From Chromera velia (lineage: Eukaryota > Sar > Chromeraceae): a DNA stretch of 12,709 nt. This document shows positions 1 to 5,994 of this stretch, piece after piece. The DNA lies in contig JAHBMJ010003156.1 in assembly GCA_018398765.1 (NCBI GenBank), positions 1-12,709 on the forward strand. The letters run 5' to 3'. The position numbers and the translations under genes were made by a program. The notes beneath the pieces were generated by a model, which was given only the letters and a program-made list of their open reading frames with translations, searched no databases and had not been told where the DNA came from. The first letter of the stretch is position 1. Each line of letters begins with the position of its first letter.

Positions 1-917
1 GAGAGATACTAAAGGAAAATTGAGCTCCATGCATGGATGGCCATGGCCGTGTTTTTTTGTAACGACAGAGCGAAGCAAAGTCAAAACCTAGTCAAAAAAA
101 CACCATGCACGATATTTGGAACTTATCGACAAACTAGACTAGATCCGCCTCCATATATGGGGACGCGGAGTAGTAACTTACATGACAGCCGATCCTAGAT
201 GGATGGAAAGATGGACATAGTGACTAGTATCATAGTCACTATTACTGTAACATGCATATATGTACGTGCACGTCTGTCTGTCAGTCAGACACTAAACTGA
301 CTGCATCTGTGTGAAGTGATATCTTCCCTGAACACGACCTGTATGAACAGACTTCTACATGTACGTAGTGAGTATGTGTCCTCCTAATATCATCTCTTAG
401 TCTCCCTAGGTCCACGCTACCCTCAGCCATCACTCGCAGCATACATAACAAAACCTTCAATCATCATTTCGTCAATGCCAGAGTAAACCAAATATTACGT
501 CATGTAGGGTTCTTCTACTTCTCACGAAAAACAAAATTTACGGTTACAAAACTGAATTTTTTTCAAAATAAAATTTTAATATGCATAGTCTTTGTCTAGT
601 AAACCTTTTATCTAATACTTATTTTTAGAATAATAGAGTTTAAAACCAGTTTAATTCACAGTATTTGATAATACCACTAAAAATCTGATATGATAGATAA
701 TAAACATGGACTATATACATTGGCTAATATACGGCCCGGTCTTTGCAATTTAGTTGGCGATGATATCTTACGATGATATTAGATGATATAGGATAATCAT
801 GATACTACTTCAAAAACGGTTTGTATGCTAGTGTTTATACTTCGTTTAGATTAGTGCATATATACGTCTGCAACACATACTATGCTTTACAACTACGTGT
901 GCCACTGTCTCAAAGAG
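1..917. other. AT-rich intergenic region, no gene recognised
   Basis: No ORF with protein-like composition and no RNA gene is visible here. The segment from about 520 to 720 is markedly AT-rich, and 755-805 carries irregular GATGATAT-type repeats. There is a perfect 10-bp inverted repeat with a 6-nt loop at 217-242, a CCATATATGG palindrome at 151-160 and a GGCCATGGCC palindrome at 39-48. The right end should contain the 3' UTR and polyadenylation region of the minus-strand methyltransferase gene, whose stop codon is at 918-920. No clear polyadenylation signal could be assigned. Confidence 0.6.
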
Positions 918-1670
918 TTACACGCCTTTTCCAATGCCCTTCTTCTCTTTGTCCTTTTGTGACTTTCCCTTCAAGACCCGGTTCTTGCCACCTTCTCTTG
1001 CCTCTTTTTCTTTCGTGACAGCAACATGCCCTTTGTCTTCATTCTTCTGTGCAGTCTTCTGTTTTTTTCTTTTTTGCCCATCAGTGTTCTCAGATTGCGC
1101 GTCCTCCTTTTGCTTCAAGGTTTTGCCGGCTTTTTCTCTTTCCTCGTTTCCAGAACTTCCAGGAATCCCACTCTCGTCTTCTGCACACTCTCCTTCTGCC
1201 TTTCGCTTGCGGGACTTTTTACCTTCCTTCACCTTCTCCCCCGAGGGAGATTTTCCGTCCTCTCCTGCTGCTTCCGCTGCTGCCTCCTGGAGGATCTTCT
1301 TGCGCTTCTTCGCCTGACTTTTCTTCCAGCGCTTCGAGTGACCTTGCCTGGGCCCTCTGCCCACTGCGTCACCGGTAGCGGGGGCAGCCGGGGCTCCGTC
1401 TTCCCCCTGGTCCCCCTCCGTGTTCTTATCTTCCTTGCCGGACAGCGTCTGGGGTGCCTTGCTCTCCTTCTCCTGCTCCACACTGCTTCCTGCGTCCTCT
1501 CTCTTCTTCCTCTTCTCCTGCGACTGTTTTTGAACCTTCGACGAGGAGAGCTTTCCTCCCTCCACAGCCTTGCAAGTGTGCGTTCTCAACTCAAAGCAGG
1601 ACGCGCACTTGCCGCAGTGCTCAAAGTGTTTTGGGACGCAGACACCGCATGCGTCACAATGGGAACGGGG
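918..1670 (-). CDS. ZCCHC4: Exon 7 of ZCCHC4-like gene: final zinc cluster and charged tail
   Basis: Residues 553-802 and the TAA stop. It begins PRSHCDACGVCVPKHFEHC and continues with C574, C577, H583 and C585, completing the CCHC-type block. The remaining 215 or so residues are Lys/Glu/Gly-rich with several basic clusters (KRWKKSQAKKRKK, KKSRKRK, QKRKKQK). These look like nuclear or nucleolar targeting and RNA-contact sequence, which fits a nucleolar rRNA methyltransferase. No hydrophobic core is visible, so the tail is probably disordered. The acceptor is GCCCTGCAG. Confidence 0.86.
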   Translation of the reverse strand, partial: PRSHCDACGVCVPKHFEHCGKCASCFELRTHTCKAVEGGKLSSSKVQKQSQEKRKKREDAGSSVEQEKESKAPQTLSGKEDKNTEGDQGEDGAPAAPATGDAVGRGPRQGHSKRWKKSQAKKRKKILQEAAAEAAGEDGKSPSGEKVKEGKKSRKRKAEGECAEDESGIPGSSGNEEREKAGKTLKQKEDAQSENTDGQKRKKQKTAQKNEDKGHVAVTKEKEAREGGKNRVLKGKSQKDKEKKGIGKGV

Positions 1671-1753
1671 CTGCAGGGCGGGGCGGGGTCAGAATAGATG
1701 AGGTGCACACACACACATATCACACATCACACACAGACAGACAGACAGACACA

Positions 1754-1807
<54 letters not shown>

Positions 1808-2858
1808 ATGAAAGAGGGAAGTTCTGCCCTTCGAGTACCAGGCAGGAAACCTTTTCTGCCTACCCGCTGGTCCTACTCCCAGCACCTGCATTCATCTTTT
1901 CCTCCTCTCTCTGACTCCTTCTATTGGTCATTTCATTGCTCTAAATTGACATCTCTCGTAATCGGCTTGCCTCCTTGCAAACAATGCGATCCATGAAAGA
2001 AAGCAAGATACACCTGCTCATGGTCAAAGAGAGTTGAAGGAGGGAGAAGGAAACACCACAAGGAAGCCAATTGATTCAAGGAAGGAAGAGCTGTTTTTGT
2101 CTCGTCCTCTTATTTCTCTTGTTTTGTCCATCTGACCTGTCTGTCGGTAGACACGCACTTCCCGCATGCGTCACAGTGTCTGTTCTGTGTGTGGACTTTC
2201 TTTCGACAGGCAAGACAGTCCCTGTACTTTTGCGTCTCTCCTGCACGCACCAGGGGAGGCAGGCATGACGAAAAGACTTACTTACAGACGATTCAGCAGA
2301 CGAACCAGGAACCCACAAGCTCCGCGCCCGAGGACCCCAAAATAAACGAGCCAACAACTAATTCCCCGAACGAAGGCCGTCCTCCTCGCCCATGCAGCCC
2401 ATGCACTCACTCGCACTCTCAGCTGACCGACCGAATGAGCACAGCTTGCTGATGTCTTCCACGTTTGTGAACGGCCTCACCGGGCTGACTTCGACACGTC
2501 CTGTAAAAACAAAAATGGAGAAAGAAAAAGGGGGAAAAAGGCAGCCCACCCCAGAGACAACAGAAAGGAAAAGAGAGATATGAGTGTCTTCATGATTCTC
2601 ATTCCATAATTGAAACCCCAAATGGAGATTTGACAGAAGGAACTGTGCTGGGCACTAGGCCCTAGCTGTCTCTGTTGACACTCTACAGAGACTTCCACGG
2701 ATCGGGAAAGAGATCGATTCGGACGCAGAAGAGAAAACACAAAGAGAGTTCTCCAAACGATCAAGGCAGGCATTGAAAACAGCCAACAGAGTTACAACAG
2801 GTGAGATCTTTCTTTCCACCCTCGTGGACGAAACGGAACACTTGGAAGCTCAAAGCGA

Positions 2859-2906
<48 letters not shown>

Positions 2907-3311
2907 TGTCACATCCCAGCTCAACTCAGTCATGCAGAGAGGGAGGATGCCTACCGACCTCTGCCTCCCTTTTTGTGTCTCTTCATGAAGGGGTTGCTGA
3001 CGTAATGCACAGGGAAGTCGAGCATCTGCATGACATGAGAAAAAAAAACAGAATCCATTATCCGCAAAGCATGCATGAAGACAGACACAGACAACGCCGA
3101 CTTTCTTTTTCACACGGCATGGAATGCGATCGATCGCGCTGTCAAGGATCTGAGTGTGCCAGCTGGATTCTCATCAATATCAAGCGACACAATCACGAAC
3201 GACTCATTTGGATACTATATTAATACATTGCAAGTGAGGAAGCAAGCTCGCGCTGCAATGCTAGCTTACTGAAAGACCCACACACAAAAACAAGCCAATG
3301 ACAACACGCAG

Positions 3312-3370
<59 letters not shown>

Positions 3371-5151
3371 GAAAGAGAGAGACCTTAAACGACGCCCCAT
3401 CGACTCCAGTTCTCTCACGGAGTTCTGCGGCCTCTGCCATCAGTCGTCCCTCCAGCATCCAAGGCACAAAAAAAATCACGGGGGGGAGTCTCAAAGCGTC
3501 CTTTGCTTCCCCCTCTTTCCCACCCGTGTGCCCTCCTCCTTCAGCTTGTCCCTTCTTTCTTGAATGCGGAGCAGACGAGAAGAGTTTTTTTGAGAGAGCA
3601 AGAAGGTAGAGAGAATTAAACAAAAACTCAAACCGCATCCCTGCACAGAAACGCGGAAAGTGGCAGAGAGAGAGGGAATGGGAGTCATTTTGAGCATAAA
3701 CAAAGAAAAAAGCGCTGTGAAGAGATGGCACAAAGAAAGACAGCCAGGCATGCATGCGTGCATCTATGCAAGCAGGCACGTGTGAAAAAGCAAAACAAAC
3801 CTCAGTCCCCCTGTCTGCAAAGCCATTGGAGCCTCTCTGAACATACACAAATGAAAGCCCAGCTCAGGTTGACCAGAATCTTCCTATCCTCCTATTCTTT
3901 CCTTACACGGAGGGTGTTTGAAAAAACGACTCGAGTCTCTTGTTTGTCATGTGCCTGCTGCCTACCTGCAGGAACGTCAATCACGACACCGTCGGCAGGT
4001 CCGAAGATCTGAGCTAATGCTGAGACCTGTCTGCTCAGAGAGAGCGGAGGCGGACGTCTGTTTGGCCCCTCTTTGTTGACTACATGCCCCTGCCTTCTCT
4101 GCGAGAGAAATGTCGCATTGGCGATGTTGAACCTGAAAACAGAAGAGTGACCTTTCTCTTTCTCACCTCCCTTTTTGGCTTTGTTGCTGTCGCATTCTGT
4201 TTTGCTTTTCTGTTCATGGTTATGTTCAAAGAGATCGTGCTCCTCTTGTTCCTCTAACTTTGTGCCGTCTCCCTCTCCCTCCCCTTTCTTTTTTTTCTTC
4301 TTCTTTTCAACAGCGGAACATCCCGAAGGCCCCACCAATCCTGCAGCCTCCATCCCTTCCCTGTACCCCCTTTGGTTGTAATATCCCGCAAGCCTCTCAT
4401 CCGAGTCCAAGAGGATACTCGTTACCTTCAACCGCCCTCCTTTCCCCTTTACTTTCCCGTCTCCCTCTCCTCCGACAGACAGTACCCCTGCATCCTCCTC
4501 ATTTGTCCTTTTCCTGCCTTCCCTCTCGTCCTCCGATGACATCGCATCATCTTCATTTTCTCTTTCTCTCTCTGCAGTAGGCGTACCGTACTGTCCCACC
4601 CACCGACAACACATCACGGCTTCGTGCATCGCGGGGCAATTGACGCAGACGACCTTCCGCCATCCCAATGTCTGGATCCACCTGACAGCATCCTTAGCCG
4701 AGTTTTCCGTCAGCATGTACTTGCCACACTCGGCCTGGTGGTGTGTCTCGAGGCCGCTGTCTGCCAAGAGTTCCGCAGAAGGGTACAGAGGGAAGAGAAC
4801 ATCGAGGGAAGACATCCAAGAGGGGGGGGAGGTCCCTGCTCTCTCCCAGAGGCGAGACGCGCTCTCTCTGGAAAATGTCGCCATCTGCCCTTCCACCTCT
4901 TCGACAAAACGTTTGTCGTTGAATTTGTTCTCAAGGTAAGGCGCCTGTTCTTTGTTTTTCCCCGGGAAAGGAGATTGAGCTGGACACCCTGAACCGTCTT
5001 TGGAGTTCGCACAGCCCCAAAGAAAAGGAGGAAGCGCATCGTTTTCGGTGCCGTCTCTATCCGTCCCCGAGTCCTTCCCTTTCCCTCTCAGAGGAAAGTG
5101 CAGAAAGGGGCCGTGGGGACAGGGAGATGGCGTCTCCTTTCGACGAATCAT
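918..5151 (-). CDS. ZCCHC4: ZCCHC4-like rRNA N6-adenosine methyltransferase (seven-exon gene)
   Basis: ZCCHC4 proteins methylate one adenosine in large-subunit rRNA using SAM, in the nucleolus. Model, in transcript order: 5151-3966, 3834-3801, 3558-3384, 3025-2959, 2500-2411, 2240-2137, 1670-918. Coding length is 2409 nt (802 residues plus TAA), every intron is GT-AG and all phases agree. Seen in the protein: a C-H-C-C zinc finger (C11, H13, C47, C56); a SAM-site segment VVCVNCPAMHEAV (about 167-179); SILLDSDERLAGYY (about 245-258); FRFNIANATFL (339-349); VIFFVPWMLEGRL (about 434-446); SFKMLDFPVHYV (463-474); SPVRPFTN (493-500); and a Cys/His zinc block (526-585). This order and these motifs match ZCCHC4 as I remember it. 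The extras are a Lys/Glu-rich insertion (about 190-240 and 280-335) and a roughly 215-residue basic/acidic tail. The expected catalytic DPPF reads D-V-P-A here. The start is the first ATG after an in-frame upstream TGA. The family call is strong; exon 2 and the exon 5 donor are less certain. Confidence 0.88.
1704..1808. repeat. CA/GA compound microsatellite in intron 6
   Basis: Irregular CACA and (ACAG)n leads into a long uninterrupted (CA)n at about 1755-1787 and then (GA)n to about 1807. In the transcript of the minus-strand gene it reads (CT)n then (GT)n, starting about 35 nt upstream of the exon 7 acceptor. It lies inside the 466-nt intron 1671-2136. Confidence 0.95.
2137..2240 (-). CDS. 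ZCCHC4: Exon 6 of ZCCHC4-like gene: first half of C-terminal zinc block
   Basis: Residues 519-552. It encodes YRDCLACRKKVHTQNRHCDACGKCV: zinc ligands C526, C529, H539, C540, C543 and C546. The acceptor is TGCGTGCAG and the donor CAG|GTCAGA. Phase 0 at its end joins exactly to the zinc residues in exon 7, with the inter-finger spacing expected for ZCCHC4. Confidence 0.85.
2411..2500 (-). CDS. ZCCHC4: Exon 5 of ZCCHC4-like gene
   Basis: Residues 488-517 plus one base. It includes SPVRPFTN, a family signature just before the C-terminal zinc block. The acceptor is strong (GTTTTTACAG). The donor chosen is GCGA|GTGAGTG (2410-2409), a good consensus site in the right phase. A competing in-phase donor at TTCG|GTCGGT would remove seven residues. 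Confidence 0.78.
2861..2904. repeat. TG microsatellite in intron 4
   Basis: A (TG)n run with a single C interruption at 2865. In the minus-strand transcript it is a (CA)n tract about 55 nt downstream of the exon 4 donor, inside intron 2501-2958. Confidence 0.95.
2959..3025 (-). CDS. ZCCHC4: Exon 4 of ZCCHC4-like gene
   Basis: This exon encodes residues 466-487 plus one base (MLDFPVHYVSNPFMK, then a basic KRHKKGGR). Joined to exon 3 it gives SFKMLDFPVHYV, a very close match to the SFQMLDYQVDY segment I recall from ZCCHC4. The acceptor is strong (TTTTTTTTCTCATGTCATGCAG). The donor G|GTCGGT is weak, but it is the one that preserves frame into exon 5. Confidence 0.85.
3311..3382. repeat. CA/GA compound microsatellite abutting the exon 3 donor (intron 3)
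   Basis: (CA)n at 3311-3328 is followed by (GA)n with a few interruptions up to 3382. On the gene strand the CT run begins at the GT of the donor (3383-3382) and turns into GT repeats. The donor hexamer GTCTCT is therefore part of the microsatellite. Confidence 0.95.
3384..3558 (-). CDS. ZCCHC4: Exon 3 of ZCCHC4-like gene: methyltransferase core strand
   Basis: This exon encodes residues 408-465, starting KKGQAEGGG and ending DGASFK. The conserved core is PPVIFFVPWMLEGRL, corresponding to the PIFWIFPYFFE-type strand and helix of ZCCHC4. The acceptor is CATTCAAG|A after a pyrimidine-rich run. The donor is AAG|GTCTCT, and the CT-repeat microsatellite starts directly at the donor. Confidence 0.8.
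3801..3834 (-). CDS. ZCCHC4: Exon 2 of ZCCHC4-like gene: 34-nt microexon (tentative)
   Basis: Exon 1 ends in phase 1 and exon 3 needs a phase-2 predecessor, so something of length 1 mod 3 must lie between them. This 34-nt segment fits. It is preceded by TTCAGAG, followed by GTTTGT, and open in the required frame (E-A-P-M-A-L-Q-T-G-G-L-R with split codons at both ends). The spacing from the motif aspartate to the following L-R-K equals the spacing from DPPF to F-K-K in human ZCCHC4 as I recall it. The acceptor uses the second AG of CAGAG, which is a weakness. Confidence 0.5.
3966..5151 (-). CDS. ZCCHC4: Exon 1 of ZCCHC4-like gene: N-terminal zinc finger and SAM-binding region
   Basis: This exon encodes residues 1-395 plus one base of the next codon. 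It opens with a C-x-H...C...C finger (CPHG at 11-14, C47, C56), which is the position of the GRF-like finger in ZCCHC4. Next come the conserved YPSAELL region and VVCVNCPAMHEAV, the SAM-binding strand-loop. It ends at VVIDVPA with donor GCAG|GTAGGC (3965-3964). The motif-poor stretches rich in E, K, G and R (about 190-240 and 280-335) are insertions relative to animal homologues. A sequence at about 4128-4144 (minus strand TTCTGTTTTCAG) resembles a splice acceptor. No phase-matched strong donor was found for it, so the exon is kept whole. Confidence 0.85.
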
Positions 5152-5168
5152 GCCTGGCGGTCTTGCAT
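5148..5168 (-). promoter_or_regulatory. Upstream ORF overlapping the ZCCHC4-like start codon
   Basis: A six-codon ORF starts with ATG at 5168 and ends in TGA at 5150-5148, sharing the ATGA tetranucleotide with the main ATG at 5151-5149. If the transcript starts upstream of 5168, this arrangement could permit termination-reinitiation or leaky scanning. The transcription start is not known. Confidence 0.35.
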
Positions 5169-5671
5169 GCGATACGAAGCAAATGTTTCAACATGCTCGG
5201 GACGCATGCGTCCATTCAACAATTCAGCAAATCTGATTTCACTTCACCAAGTGCCTGTTTGTACGTCCGACAGTGGCATTCTTGCGACAGTGAATCATCA
5301 GATGAAGTTTGGAAGTTTGATCAAATTGACCGCGTCTCCACGCGTGTACACAGGTCAGTCATCTCTTGCACTGCATGGCCCCGGAAAGCGAAGCGGGGGG
5401 CACTTACAAAACAAAAATACCCCAGCACGCTGTCTTTCGCCAAAAAAAGGCCCCGGAAAGATCCCGTCCAAATGGTCCAGAAAAGCGTGAACCCGACTTC
5501 AACCCGTCGCCATGCATGCGTGCGTCAGATATGGGTGACCCCGGAAAGCGACCACGAAAAGGCTGAATTTGCGCCATACGCACGTCAGAGCATACCCCCA
5601 GGCTTTTTTCCCGGAGAAAAGGGGGTTCCACGGCTTTTCCCGCAGGGGAGGGGGGGGATCAGCGTGATGGC
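5152..5671 (-). promoter_or_regulatory. Upstream (5' UTR/promoter) region of the ZCCHC4-like gene
   Basis: This 520-bp stretch separates the methyltransferase start codon from the 5' LTR. It holds three exact copies of CCCCGGAAAG (5379, 5451 and 5539), three GCATGC cores (5165, 5204 and 5514), and the 14-bp palindrome GGACGCATGCGTCC at 5200-5213. GCATGC-type motifs are known promoter elements in apicomplexans, so a regulatory role is plausible. A plus-strand open frame of 188 codons (5127-5693) crosses the region but runs into the LTR and overlaps the exon antisense; it is not treated as a gene. Confidence 0.45.
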
Positions 5672-5994
5672 AGTCGCTTGGTGTAAAGCATGATTAAAGT
5701 GAGCCTAGAGTTTGAGGCGAGCAGCATGATTGACTATGGATTTATTCATGCATATATTTAGAAATATAGGAAACGGCTCGGTCCTAATGAGCATCTAAGA
5801 ATGAACTGATGTATGGTTGAATGTGATTTGAGTCTATACTTATGTATGCTTTGTCACTGGTCTCTTTGACCACGGCATAGACCCGAAAACCCCGTTCACT
5901 ACGGTCAATTCAGCCGTAGAAAGGTATTCCGTCAAGGAGTAGTCCTTGTTCTTCTATATAAAACCGTTTTGAAGCTTCTTTTACCCTTTTCCCA
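5672..5994 (+). repeat. 5' LTR (right boundary uncertain)
   Basis: Positions 5672-5904 match 11326-11558 base for base in length with no indel and 12 substitutions. Because the 3' copy stops early, the rest of this LTR has no partner to compare with. A TATA-like TATATAAAA at 5955-5963 indicates that the LTR continues at least that far. CCCA ending at 5994 is a possible CA terminus. The left end lies within AGTCGCTTGG, without the usual TG start. An inverted repeat CTACGG...CCGTAG sits near 5900-5920. No tRNA primer-binding site was identified. Confidence 0.8.
5955..5963 (+). promoter_or_regulatory. TATA-like box of the retrotransposon LTR
   Basis: TATATAAAA lies about 40 bp upstream of the presumed start of the gag frame and inside the U3-side LTR sequence. 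Its placement fits transcription of the element on the plus strand, starting near 5985-5995. Confidence 0.5.

Noticed and set aside
1026-1697. Plus-strand 223-codon open frame rich in Leu, Ser and Phe
   Set aside because: It is the antisense shadow of exon 7, which carries zinc-binding motifs and correct splice phases on the minus strand.
1704-3382. CRISPR-like or minisatellite array
   Set aside because: The repeats are simple dinucleotide microsatellites inside introns, with no spacer structure.
4130-4162. Short 34-nt GTGAGA...TTTTCAG intron in exon 1
   Set aside because: Removing it shifts the frame and destroys the conserved FRFNIANATFL segment. It is also very short for an intron.
5127-5693. 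Plus-strand 188-codon ORF between the methyltransferase gene and the LTR
   Set aside because: It starts inside exon 1 antisense, ends inside the LTR, spans the repeated CCCCGGAAAG sequences and shows no domain. Chance open frame is the simplest reading.
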